NCBI RefSeq assembly: GCF_018131105.1
Contig: NZ_JAFCJI010000001.1
Span: 2,976,001 to 3,040,000 of the forward strand
Source: Bradyrhizobium manausense
GTDB lineage: Bacteria; Pseudomonadota; Alphaproteobacteria; Rhizobiales; Xanthobacteraceae
Reading direction: 5' to 3'
Length of the DNA stretch: 64,000 nt
The translations under genes and the position numbers were made by a program. A model generated the notes under the pieces. The model searched no databases. It was not told the origin of the DNA and saw only the letters and a list, made by a program, of their open reading frames with translations. Positions 34,037 to 42,404 of the stretch are shown here, piece by piece (position 1 is the stretch's first letter; each line of letters begins with the position of its first letter).

Positions 34037-35605
34037 ATGGCAAAATTCGATCTGAACGATGACAGCGTTGTGGTGATCGTCGGCTCCGGCGCCGGTGGCG
34101 GCACGCTGGGCAACGAACTCACGCAGAAGGGCGTCAAGGTGGTCATCCTCGAGGCCGGCCCGCGCATCGAGAACCAGGACTTCATCAATGATGAGTGGGA
34201 CAGTTTTTCCCAGCTCGCCTGGACCGATGCCCGCACCACGTCAGGAAACTGGCGCGTCGCCAAGGATTTCTCCGGCCTGCCTGCATGGATCGTCAAGGCG
34301 GTCGGCGGCTCCACCATCCACTGGGCAGGCGCGTCGCTGCGCTTCGATGAGCACGAGTTCAAGATCAAGAGCACCTACGGCAATATTCCCGGCGCCAATG
34401 TGCTGGACTGGCCCGTCACGCTCGCCGAGATGGAGCCGTGGTACGCCAAGGCCGAGGACAAGATGGGCGTGACCCGCACCAACGGCATCCCCGGACTTCC
34501 CGGCAACAACAATTTCAGGGTGCTCGAGGCCGGCGCGAAGAAGCTCGGCTACAAGACCGTGCACACCGGCAACATGGCGATCAACAGCCAGCCACGCGAT
34601 GGACGCGGATCCTGCCAGCAGATCGGCTTCTGCTTCCAGGGCTGCAAATCAGGTGCGAAATGGTCGACGCTCTACACCGAGATCCCCAAAGGCGAGGCGA
34701 CCGGCAATCTGGAGGTCCGTCCCGGCAGCATGGTGGTCAAGATCGAGCACGACGCGAGCGGCAAGGTCACCGGCGTTGTCTATGCCGACGAGACCGGCGC
34801 GATGCAGCGGCAGAAGGCGCGGATCGTCGCGGTCGCAGGCAACTCGATCGAGAGCCCGCGGTTGCTGCTCAACAGCGCGTCGAGCATGTTCCCCGACGGT
34901 CTCGGCAACTCGAGCGGTCAGGTCGGCCGCAACTACATGCGGCACATGACCGGCAGCGTCTACGCCGTGTTCGAGAAATCGGTGCACATGTATCGCGGCA
35001 CCACCATGGCCGGCATCATTCGCGACGAGGCCGCCAACAATCCGAAGCGCGGCTTCGTCGGCGGCTACGAGATGGAGACGCTGTCGCTCGGATTGCCGTT
35101 CATGGCGGCGTTCCTCAATCCCGGTGCATGGGGCCGACCGTTCACTGCGGCGATCGACGGCTATCCGCGGATGGCCGGCATGTGGCTGGTCGGCGAGGAC
35201 ATGCCGCAGGAGACCAATCGCATCACGCTCGATCCAACCGTGAAGGACAAGTTCGGCCAGCCGGTGGCGAGCGTGCATTACGACGATCATCCCAACGATC
35301 TCGCGATGCGTGCCCACGCCTACAAGCAGGGTGCGGCGGTCTATGACGCGGTCGGCGCGACCGTGACCTATCCGACGCCGCCATATCCGAGCACGCACAA
35401 TCTCGGCTCCAACCGGATGAGCGAGAAGCCGCGCGACGGCGTGGTCAACAAGTTCGGGCAGAGTCACGACGTGAAAAACCTGTTCGTCTCCGACGGCAGT
35501 CAGTTCACCAGCGGCGCAGCCTGCAATCCGACGCTGACCATCGTCGCGCTCGCGATCCGCCAGGCGGATTACATTGCGGGTGCCATGCAGAAGAAGGAGA
35601 TTTGA
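34037..35605 (+). CDS. GMC-family FAD dehydrogenase with predicted [3Fe-4S] cluster
   Basis: 522-residue catalytic subunit. FAD-binding Rossmann motif IVGSGAGGGTLGNELT near residues 14-29; second FAD block GGSTIHWAGASLRF; C-terminal catalytic region with THNLGSNRM and SGAACNPTLTI. Three cysteines, Cys193, Cys199 and Cys203 (GSCQQIGFCFQGCKSGAK), have the C-x5-C-x3-C spacing that I recall for the [3Fe-4S] cluster of Burkholderia FAD-glucose dehydrogenase. Start ATG has CAGGAG nine bases upstream. With the Tat subunit and cytochrome it should form a periplasmic alcohol or sugar dehydrogenase passing electrons to the respiratory chain. Substrate unknown. Confidence 0.9.
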   Translation: MAKFDLNDDSVVVIVGSGAGGGTLGNELTQKGVKVVILEAGPRIENQDFINDEWDSFSQLAWTDARTTSGNWRVAKDFSGLPAWIVKAVGGSTIHWAGASLRFDEHEFKIKSTYGNIPGANVLDWPVTLAEMEPWYAKAEDKMGVTRTNGIPGLPGNNNFRVLEAGAKKLGYKTVHTGNMAINSQPRDGRGSCQQIGFCFQGCKSGAKWSTLYTEIPKGEATGNLEVRPGSMVVKIEHDASGKVTGVVYADETGAMQRQKARIVAVAGNSIESPRLLLNSASSMFPDGLGNSSGQVGRNYMRHMTGSVYAVFEKSVHMYRGTTMAGIIRDEAANNPKRGFVGGYEMETLSLGLPFMAAFLNPGAWGRPFTAAIDGYPRMAGMWLVGEDMPQETNRITLDPTVKDKFGQPVASVHYDDHPNDLAMRAHAYKQGAAVYDAVGATVTYPTPPYPSTHNLGSNRMSEKPRDGVVNKFGQSHDVKNLFVSDGSQFTSGAACNPTLTIVALAIRQADYIAGAMQKKEI

Positions 35606-35620
35606 GAAAAACACCCTCTG

Positions 35621-35708
35621 CGTCATTGCGAGCGAAGCGAAGCAATCCAGATATGTGTCCGCAATGACAGTCTGGATTGCTTCGTCGCAAGCGCTCCTCG
35701 CAATGACG
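35621..35708. repeat. Intergenic palindrome, CGTCATTGCGAGCG type, copy 2
   Basis: Left arm CGTCATTGCGAGCGAAGCGA...AGCAATCCAGA and right arm TCTGGATTGCTTCGTCGCAA...CTCGCAATGACG form the same palindrome as 11503-11582. In the middle sits an extra GCAATGACAG, as if part of a second copy was inserted. Confidence 0.85.
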
Positions 35709-35741
35709 AAGAAGGGACCCTCGTTGCTTTGGTTGAGACGG

Positions 35742-36059
35742 CTATTCGGCCGCGTCGAGAATGGGCGTCACCGTGGCCTTGAATTCCTGTACGGGTGCCA
35801 AGCTCTTGGAGCGGTAGATCAGGCACGAGCAGCGCAACAGCGAGGCAAAATTGTTGACCTCGCCATGGTGGTCGAGCACCTCGTTGTAGAGCGTGGTCAG
35901 GAACTTGCCGACGCTCATGCCTTCCTTGGCCGCGATCTCCTCCAGCGTGTCCCAGAATGCCATCTCCAGTCGGATCGATGTGCAATGCCCGCCGATCCGC
36001 AACGAGCGGGTCTGGGATTCATAATCACGTTGGGGCTGGTGCGCGAAGAGATGACACAT
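35742..36059 (-). CDS. Ribbon-helix-helix domain protein
   Basis: 105 residues from MCHLFAHQ. The core SLRIGGHCTSIRLEMAFWDTLEEIAAKEGMSVGKFLTTLYNEV has the pattern of the RHH_4 family: a beta strand (TSIRLE) followed by two helices, the dimeric DNA-binding fold. The N-terminal Cys/His residues are also conserved in proteins of this group that I recall. It could be an autoregulated transcription factor, but no toxin gene is beside it, so an antitoxin role is not supported. A start eight codons upstream (36083) is possible. Confidence 0.78.
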   Translation of the reverse strand: MCHLFAHQPQRDYESQTRSLRIGGHCTSIRLEMAFWDTLEEIAAKEGMSVGKFLTTLYNEVLDHHGEVNNFASLLRCSCLIYRSKSLAPVQEFKATVTPILDAAE

Positions 36060-36296
36060 GGCGTCCTCCCGTCCTGTTGCCATTTTTTCACGATGCTACA
36101 CCGCGGCTCGGCGGCTCACAATCAGGACGACCGCTGGAGATCGGTCCGGCGCGGATGCACAATTTTCTTGAACGCCCAATATCTTCAATGTGATAGGCAT
36201 CCTTCTTCCCCAGGCCACCACACGGCTGTTGCCCAACACATGCTTTTGACGCAACACGGCCTAGAATAGCGTCTCAGCGAATCCAGACCAGAGCCC

Positions 36297-38111
36297 ATGC
36301 CCGTCCGCCAATTGCCAGAACAAGTCGTCAACCGCATCGCCGCCGGCGAGGTGGTCGAGCGGCCGGCGAGCGTGGTCAAGGAACTCGTCGAAAACGCAAT
36401 CGATGCCGGCGCCAGCCGGATCGACGTCTTCACCGATGGCGGCGGCCGGCGGCGGATCGGTATCACCGACGACGGCAGCGGCATGACCGCGAAGGATCTC
36501 GCGCTCGCGGTCGAGCGCCATGCCACCTCCAAGCTCGATGACGAAGACTTACTCCAGATTCGCACCCTCGGGTTCCGCGGCGAGGCGCTGCCCTCGATCG
36601 GCTCGGTCGCGCGCCTGTCGATCACCACCCGGCATGCGAGCGAGCCGCATGCCTGGGCGCTCACTGTCGAGGGCGGCGAGAAGTCGGAGATCATGCCGGC
36701 GGCGCTGGCGCACGGCACCCGCGTCGAGGTCAGCGATCTCTTCTATGCGACGCCGGCACGGCTGAAGTTTCTCAAGACTGACCGCACTGAGGCGGAGGCG
36801 ATCCGCGAGGTGGTGCGACGCCTCGCGATGGCGCGGCCGGACGTCGCCTTCACACTCGCGGGCGAAGAGCGCGCGCCGGTGACCTGGGCCGCCGCGCGGC
36901 CCGGCGCGGCCGGACGCCTGACGCGGCTCGGCGACATCCTCGGCGCCGAGTTTCGCACCCATGCATTCGAAGTCCACGCAGAGCGCGAGGGCGTCGTGGT
37001 CGCCGGCTACGCGGCCGCGCCCGCGCTGACCAAGGCGAATGCGCTCGGACAATATCTCTTCGTCAACGGGCGCCCGGTGCGCGACAAGCTGATCCTCGGC
37101 GCAGTGCGCGGGGCCTATGCCGATTATCTGCCGCGCGACCGGCACCCGGTGCTGGCGCTATTCGTCACGCTCGATCCGCGCGAGGTCGACGCCAACGTGC
37201 ATCCAGCCAAGACCGAAGTGCGCTTCCGCAACGCCGGTCTCGTGCGCGCGCTGATCGTGCATGGATTGAAGGAAGGCCTCGCGCGCGAGGGCCGCCGCAC
37301 CGCCGCCAATAGCGGCGAGAGTGCGCTGTCATCGTTCCGGCCCGCTTTCACGCAGCCGCGGCCGGCAAGCTGGGACTGGCGAGCCTCACCGTCCGCGCCT
37401 GTCGCGCCGATGCCGTCGTTCGATGGAGCGGCCGCCCCCGCGTTCGCGGAGCGTGCGCAGGCTGCGTTCGACGTCGGCGCGCCGAGCGCGGATGTGCGGT
37501 TCGAGACGCAGCCCGTGGCCGATCTCGTCGACCGTCCGCTCGGCGCGGCGCGCACGCAGCTCCACGAGACGTATATCGTCTCGCAGACCCGCGACGGTCT
37601 CATCATCGTCGATCAGCACGCCGCGCATGAGCGCATCGTCTACGAGCGGCTGAAGGCTTCGCTCGCGGCAAACGGCGTGCAGCGGCAGATCCTCCTGATT
37701 CCCGAGATCGTCGAGATGGACGAGGCCACGGTGGAGCGCCTGCTGGAGCGCAGCGACGAGCTCGGCTCGTTCGGCCTCGCAATCGAATCCTTCGGCCCCG
37801 GCGCGGTCGCTGTGCGCGAGACGCCGTCGCTGCTGGGCAAGACCAATGCCGGCGGACTGTTGCGCGATCTCTCCGAGCACATGGCTGAATGGGACGAGGC
37901 GCTGCCACTGGAGCGGCGCCTGATGCACGTCGCAGCCACCATGGCCTGCCACGGCTCGGTGCGCGCCGGCCGCAGGCTGCGGCCGGAGGAGATGAACGCG
38001 CTGCTCCGCGAGATGGAAGAGACGCCGAACTCCGGCCAGTGCAATCATGGCCGGCCGACCTATGTCGAACTGAAGCTGGCGGACGTGGAGAAGCTGTTCG
38101 GACGGAGATGA
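36297..38111 (+). CDS. mutL: DNA mismatch repair protein MutL
   Basis: GHKL ATPase that links MutS to downstream excision. 604 residues. The N-terminal ATPase motifs are ELVENAIDAGAS, DDGSGMTAKDL, TLGFRGEALPSI and GTRVEVSDLFY; FVNGRPVRDKL and VHPAKTEVRF end the first half. A linker rich in Pro/Ala (about 335-400) leads to the dimerisation/endonuclease domain with QHAAHERIVYE and, near the C-terminus, the ACHGSVRAGRRL and CNHGRPTYVEL metal-site motifs. The linker to C-terminal motif DQHAAHERIVYERL suggests an endonuclease-competent MutL, as expected where MutH is absent. Convergent with rsmD. Confidence 0.97.
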   Translation: MPVRQLPEQVVNRIAAGEVVERPASVVKELVENAIDAGASRIDVFTDGGGRRRIGITDDGSGMTAKDLALAVERHATSKLDDEDLLQIRTLGFRGEALPSIGSVARLSITTRHASEPHAWALTVEGGEKSEIMPAALAHGTRVEVSDLFYATPARLKFLKTDRTEAEAIREVVRRLAMARPDVAFTLAGEERAPVTWAAARPGAAGRLTRLGDILGAEFRTHAFEVHAEREGVVVAGYAAAPALTKANALGQYLFVNGRPVRDKLILGAVRGAYADYLPRDRHPVLALFVTLDPREVDANVHPAKTEVRFRNAGLVRALIVHGLKEGLAREGRRTAANSGESALSSFRPAFTQPRPASWDWRASPSAPVAPMPSFDGAAAPAFAERAQAAFDVGAPSADVRFETQPVADLVDRPLGAARTQLHETYIVSQTRDGLIIVDQHAAHERIVYERLKASLAANGVQRQILLIPEIVEMDEATVERLLERSDELGSFGLAIESFGPGAVAVRETPSLLGKTNAGGLLRDLSEHMAEWDEALPLERRLMHVAATMACHGSVRAGRRLRPEEMNALLREMEETPNSGQCNHGRPTYVELKLADVEKLFGRR

Positions 38112-38112
38112 A

Positions 38113-38670
38113 CTAGGCGCTGCGCTTCAAAAACACGAATTCCGTGTCGTCATACGCCCGCCGCTCCAGCTCCTCGAAACCGTCCGGCGTCGCGAACTGC
38201 GCGGCCTTCGCCTCTTCCACCACCAGCAACGCGCCCGGCGTGAGCCAGCCGCCATCGCGCAAAGACGCAAGCGCCTTCTCCGCCAAACCATTGCCGTAGG
38301 GTGGATCAAGGAACACCAGCGAGAACGGCTCGACGGGATGCGCGGGGCCGAGATCGGTCGCGTCGCGGCGATAGACTTTTGTCACCCCGCCGAGGCCAAG
38401 CGTTTCCACATTGTTTCGCAACAACGCCCGCGCCTCCGCGCCATTGTCCACGAACAGCGTGAACTTCGCGCCGCGCGAGGACGCCTCGATGCCGAGCGCG
38501 CCGGTGCCGGCAAAGAGATCGAGCACGCGCGCGTCGTCGATCGGATCGTCATAGGCATGCACGAGGATGTTGAACACGGACTCGCGCAAGCGATCCGCCG
38601 TGGGACGGATGTCGCGCGAAGACGGTGAGGCGAGATTGCGCCCCTTCAAGCGACCGCCGACCACGCGCAT
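38113..38670 (-). CDS. rsmD: 16S rRNA (guanine(966)-N2)-methyltransferase
   Basis: 185-residue SAM-dependent methylase of helix 31 in 16S rRNA. N-terminal MRVVGGRLKGRNL and IRPTADRLRESVFNIL are diagnostic of RsmD; the SAM site is VLDLFAGTGALGIEA and the catalytic motif is LVFLDPPYG. The gene begins one base after the stop of the pseudouridine synthase gene, so both rRNA-modifying enzymes are made from one message. Confidence 0.96.
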   Translation of the reverse strand: MRVVGGRLKGRNLASPSSRDIRPTADRLRESVFNILVHAYDDPIDDARVLDLFAGTGALGIEASSRGAKFTLFVDNGAEARALLRNNVETLGLGGVTKVYRRDATDLGPAHPVEPFSLVFLDPPYGNGLAEKALASLRDGGWLTPGALLVVEEAKAAQFATPDGFEELERRAYDDTEFVFLKRSA

Positions 38671-38671
38671 G

Positions 38672-40720
38672 CTATTCGTCCCGCGGCGTAAGGTCGCGCT
38701 TGCCGTGATAACCGCGCTTGGGACGGCGCGGCGGGCCGTAGCCGTTGGCCTCGTCCTCGTTGCGTTCGCGCGCTTCGTCGCTGCCGGTGCGCTGCACCAG
38801 CACGCGGCGGCCCTTGCGGTCGGCGATCACGGCGCGCTTGGACGTCTTCTCGCTGGATGCATCGCCCTCGGAGGATTTCTTCGGCACGTCGAACTGTGCG
38901 CCCGACTTCTCGATCACCTTGTCGCCGAGCTGCTCGCGCAGCACCCGCGCGCGGATCTCCTCGACCTGTCCTTCGGGAACTTCGCCGAGCTGGAACGGAC
39001 CGTAGGAGACGCGGATCAGGCGGTTCACCTCAAGCCCGAGATGGGCGCAGACGTTGCGCACCTCGCGGTTCTTGCCTTCGCGGATCGCAAACACCAGCCA
39101 GACATTGGCGCCCTGGTCACGCTCCAGCGTCGCCTCGATCGGACCGTATTTCACGCCCTCGACCTCGATGCCTTCCTTGAGCTGGTCGAGCTGCGCCTGG
39201 GTGACGTCGCCATGGGCGCGGACGCGGTAGCGTCGCAGCCAGCCGGTGTCCGGCAGTTCGAGCGTGCGCGCAAGACCGCCGTCATTGGTGAGCAGCAGCA
39301 GGCCCTCGGTGTTGAAGTCGAGCCGGCCGACGCTGATCAGCCGCGGCAGGCCTTCGGGCAGATTGTCGAACACGGTCGGACGCCCCTCGGGATCGTCATG
39401 CGTCGTCATCAGCCCGCGCGGCTTGTGGTAGAGGAACAGTCGCGTGCGCTCGCGCTCCGGCAACGGCTTGCCATCGACAAGGACGACGTCGTTCTTGGTG
39501 ATGTCGAGCGCCGGCGAGTTGATGACGCGGCCGTTAACGGTGACACGGCCCTGCGTGACCATCTCCTCGGCATCCCTGCGCGAGGCGAGGCCTGCGCGTG
39601 CGAGCGCCTTGGCAATGCGCTCGCCGGCCTTCTTCGGCTTTGGCGCTTCTTCGCGCCGCGGACGTCCTTCGAAATCCCGCTCGCGCGCGCGATAGGCGCC
39701 GCGGCCGCCGAAGGCCGGACGCTTTTCGAAAATCCTGCTGTCGTCCTCATTGTCCCGGCGCGGACGATCGCCGAAACGACCTTCGCTGCGCGGATGCTCC
39801 TGCCAATCCATGCGACCTTCCGGCCGCTCGCGCGGACGATCGAATTTCGGCCGGTCACCACCGCGAGGGCGGTCGCCATCACGATGGGACCGATCGAATT
39901 TGGGCCGATCATCGCGCGACCGATCGAACTTAGGCTGATCCCGGAACGGACGATCGCCCGACGGACGATCGTCGCGAGAGCGCGAGAAGCGCGGACGGTC
40001 CTCGCCGCGGCCACCGTCGCGACGGTCATCGCGCTTTTGCCAGGGCTTGTCCTCGCCGCGATCGCGACCGCTGAAATCCTTGCGCGGGCCCTTGCTGAAG
40101 TCCTTGCGCGGCGGACGGTCACCATGCGGACGATCGTCGCGCTTCTGCCACGGCTTTGAATCGCTACGCTCGCCACGATCGCGCGAAAATTTCCGCTCGC
40201 CGTCGAACTTGCGCTCAGGACGATCGCCGCGCGGCGAATAGGGCCGCTTCTCGCCGAACTTCTTGTCGCCGAAGCGGCCAGCGGGACGCGAATCGTCACG
40301 ATCCCGGCGCGGCGGGCGGTCGTCGCGGCCTTGGGACGGGCGATCACCGCGCGGCTTGAAGGAGCGCTTTTCGCCATCGCGCGATCCGCGATCGGAGAAA
40401 GGACGATCGCCGCGCGGCTTGAAGCTGCGCTCGCCGCGATCCTCGCCACCACGGTCGTCGCGCTTGAAGCGGGGACGGTCACTGAAATCGCGGCGTGGCG
40501 CATCGCCCTCCTCGCGGCGGCGGAACGACGGACGGCTGTCACGGTCGCCACGAGGCGGACGGCTGTCGCCGCGGGGCGGACGCTTGTCGCCGTCCCCCTT
40601 GCCCTCAAAACCGCGCTTGGCGAATTTCTTGTCGGGACCGCGCGGCTTGCCGCTGCGGCCGCCTTTGGGCGGGCCTCGCCGGCCGCGGGAATCGTTGTCT
40701 TTGTCGCTGTCGCGAGGCAT
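38672..40720 (-). CDS. RluB-type 23S rRNA pseudouridine synthase with large disordered N-terminal extension
   Basis: 682 residues. The C-terminal enzyme begins near residue 364 with an S4 RNA-binding domain (GERIAKALARAGLASRRDAE), followed by the RsuA/RluB catalytic domain with its Asp in VGRLDFNTEGLLLLT and the KPRGLMTTHDD and REGKNREVRNVC blocks. RluB makes the pseudouridine at position 2605 in E. coli. The first 360 or so residues are almost only Arg, Asp, Gly, Lys, Pro, Phe and Ser in short repeats (DDRP, RGDRP, KFDRS), predicted disordered. A basic C-terminal tail of about 70 residues is also present. rsmD follows one base downstream. Enzyme family is certain, exact target less so. Confidence 0.9.
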   Translation of the reverse strand: MPRDSDKDNDSRGRRGPPKGGRSGKPRGPDKKFAKRGFEGKGDGDKRPPRGDSRPPRGDRDSRPSFRRREEGDAPRRDFSDRPRFKRDDRGGEDRGERSFKPRGDRPFSDRGSRDGEKRSFKPRGDRPSQGRDDRPPRRDRDDSRPAGRFGDKKFGEKRPYSPRGDRPERKFDGERKFSRDRGERSDSKPWQKRDDRPHGDRPPRKDFSKGPRKDFSGRDRGEDKPWQKRDDRRDGGRGEDRPRFSRSRDDRPSGDRPFRDQPKFDRSRDDRPKFDRSHRDGDRPRGGDRPKFDRPRERPEGRMDWQEHPRSEGRFGDRPRRDNEDDSRIFEKRPAFGGRGAYRARERDFEGRPRREEAPKPKKAGERIAKALARAGLASRRDAEEMVTQGRVTVNGRVINSPALDITKNDVVLVDGKPLPERERTRLFLYHKPRGLMTTHDDPEGRPTVFDNLPEGLPRLISVGRLDFNTEGLLLLTNDGGLARTLELPDTGWLRRYRVRAHGDVTQAQLDQLKEGIEVEGVKYGPIEATLERDQGANVWLVFAIREGKNREVRNVCAHLGLEVNRLIRVSYGPFQLGEVPEGQVEEIRARVLREQLGDKVIEKSGAQFDVPKKSSEGDASSEKTSKRAVIADRKGRRVLVQRTGSDEARERNEDEANGYGPPRRPKRGYHGKRDLTPRDE

Positions 40721-40839
40721 GGATATTCTCACTCAGGGGGTGGCCGGAAAGCATTGTGCGCGCTCGTTCCGAGCCGCATGCTCAGGCAAAATCGGTAAGC
40801 ACTTCTGCTGAAGGCGCAGCTACTAGCAGGTTTCTTCGG

Positions 40840-41298
40840 ATGATACGAGGCTTGAAAGCCCCCTCTTTCATGGATTTGGCGCTCAAAACGGCCGAAAATG
40901 CCGGAAAAGCGGGCGAGGTCCCGATCGGATGCGTCGTAGTCCGCAATTACGAAGTCATCGCCACTTCCGCCAACCGGACGCTGACCGACTACGACCCCAC
41001 GGGCCACGCCGAGATCGTGGCGCTGCGCGAGGCGGCGAAAAAGATCGGCAGCGAACGCCTGGTCGACTGCGACCTCTACGTGACGCTGGAGCCCTGCACC
41101 ATGTGTGCGGGCGCGATCTCCTTGGCAAGGGTCCGCCGGCTCTATTACGGCGCCGCCGACCCCAAGGGCGGCGCAGTCGAGTCGGGCGTCCGGTTTTTCG
41201 CCTCGCCAACCTGCCACCACGCCCCGGACGTCTATTCGGGGGTCGGCGAGAGCGAGGCGTCGCGGCTGCTCAAGGAGTTCTTTCGCGAGCGGCGCTAG
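40840..41298 (+). CDS. tadA: tRNA-specific adenosine deaminase
   Basis: Zinc enzyme that converts A34 to inosine in the anticodon of tRNA-Arg(ACG). 152 residues from MIRGLKAPS; a second ATG at 40870 (MDLALKTAE) is also plausible. The zinc/catalytic motifs are [11 protein letters not shown] (His and Glu) and [12 protein letters not shown] (two Cys). [11 protein letters not shown] is a family block. It is essential in most bacteria. Divergent from the pseudouridine synthase gene; its stop overlaps the tail of the convergent dehalogenase gene by four bases. Confidence 0.95.
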   Translation: MIRGLKAPSFMDLALKTAENAGKAGEVPIGCVVVRNYEVIATSANRTLTDYDPTGHAEIVALREAAKKIGSERLVDCDLYVTLEPCTMCAGAISLARVRRLYYGAADPKGGAVESGVRFFASPTCHHAPDVYSGVGESEASRLLKEFFRERR

Positions 41299-42200
41299 TC
41301 GCCTGCGAAGAATTCGCGCAGCGCCTTGGCGGTGACGTCGGGGTTTTCCTCGGTGAGGAAGTGGCCGGAGTCGACCGGCTGTCCCTCGACGTTGGTCGCC
41401 CACTGCATCCAGATATCGAGCGGAGTTGCGGCCGCCTGGGCGATGCCGACGCCGCCCCACAGCGCCAGCATCGGCACGGTGATCTTCTTAGCCGCATCGA
41501 AATCGGCCTTGTCGAGATCGTAGTCGATATAGGCGCCGGCGCGGTAGTCCTCGCACATCGCGTGGATGCGGGCGGGATCGCGGAACGGAGCGAGGTAGTG
41601 CTCGAGCGCGCGCTTGTCGATCGCATCGAGCGTCTTCGACTTGGTCTGGCTCGCCATCTTGAAGCGCAGGAAGAATTCACCCTGCCCCGAGATCAGCGTC
41701 TCCGGCAGCGGCGCGGGCTGGGCGAGAAAGGTCCAATGATAGATCTTCAGCGCGTAGGCGCGGTTCATCCGCTCCCAGTAATTATAGGTCGGCAGGATAT
41801 CGAGCACGGCGAGCTTCGACAGCCGGCCGGGATGATCGAGCGCTAACCGATACGAGACGCGGCCGCCGCGATCGTGGCCGGCGAGCGCGAAGTGGACGTG
41901 GCCGAGCTGCTCCATCATTTCCACCATGGCCTTGGCCATCGCGCGCTTGCTGTAGGGCATGTGCAGCGCATCGCTCTCGGGCATGTCGGACCAGCCATAG
42001 CCCGGCAGGTCGGCGATGATCAGCGTGAACTGGTCGGCCAGCGCAGGCGCGACGCGGTGCCACATCACATGCGTCTCGGAGAAGCCGTGCAGCAACAGCA
42101 GCGGCGGCCCCTTGCCGCCGACGCGGGCGAAGATGCGGCCGAACGAGGTGTTGATCCATTCGGAGGCAAAGCCGGGATAGAGGTCGGCGAGATCGGACAT
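41295..42200 (-). CDS. Fluoroacetate (haloacetate) dehalogenase
   Basis: Alpha/beta hydrolase that hydrolyses fluoroacetate to glycolate and fluoride (EC 3.8.1.3). 301 residues, cytoplasmic. It closely resembles the structurally studied Rhodopseudomonas palustris enzyme RPA1163, as remembered, with the same numbering: nucleophile Asp110 (GHDRGGR), Asp134 (AVLDILPT), His280 (SGHFL), carboxylate-binding Arg111 and Arg114, and halide-pocket residues His155, Trp156 (YHWTFLA) and Tyr219 (EDYRAGAY). The oxyanion region [11 protein letters not shown] also matches. No transporter or regulator is adjacent. Natural substrates might include other haloacetates. The call is strong because the full fluoride-binding triad is present. 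Confidence 0.92.
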   Translation of the reverse strand: MSDLADLYPGFASEWINTSFGRIFARVGGKGPPLLLLHGFSETHVMWHRVAPALADQFTLIIADLPGYGWSDMPESDALHMPYSKRAMAKAMVEMMEQLGHVHFALAGHDRGGRVSYRLALDHPGRLSKLAVLDILPTYNYWERMNRAYALKIYHWTFLAQPAPLPETLISGQGEFFLRFKMASQTKSKTLDAIDKRALEHYLAPFRDPARIHAMCEDYRAGAYIDYDLDKADFDAAKKITVPMLALWGGVGIAQAAATPLDIWMQWATNVEGQPVDSGHFLTEENPDVTAKALREFFAGD

Positions 42201-42404
42201 CTTTCTGCATCCTTTGTCGGGTCGGTCGCGAGGGGCCTCGACAAAGAATCGAAAACAACCCCATGCACAGTAGCGGTATTATCAGCGGGGTGGCTAAGCC
42301 CAACATCTGATTGTGCATTTCTGGGATGTCGATGTGGCGCCGCGAAGGCGCGCCCAAACTTCGAGATTCCGGATCAGCGCATGCGCGCCGTCCGGAATGA
42401 CGAG

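Noticed and set aside
35742..36059. RHH protein as the antitoxin of a toxin-antitoxin pair
   Set aside because: No small toxin gene is adjacent in the same direction; the neighbours are a repeat and divergent mutL.
38567..40159. Long open frames on the plus strand opposite the pseudouridine synthase gene
   Set aside because: Low-complexity R/D/G codons on the minus strand read as Ala/Thr/Ile-rich frames on the other; this is a by-product of the repetitive sequence.
39628..40720. Possible CRISPR or tandem DNA repeat array
   Set aside because: The repetitive look comes from short imperfect codon repeats in a coding region (DDRP, RGDRP); there are no constant repeats with unique spacers and no cas genes.
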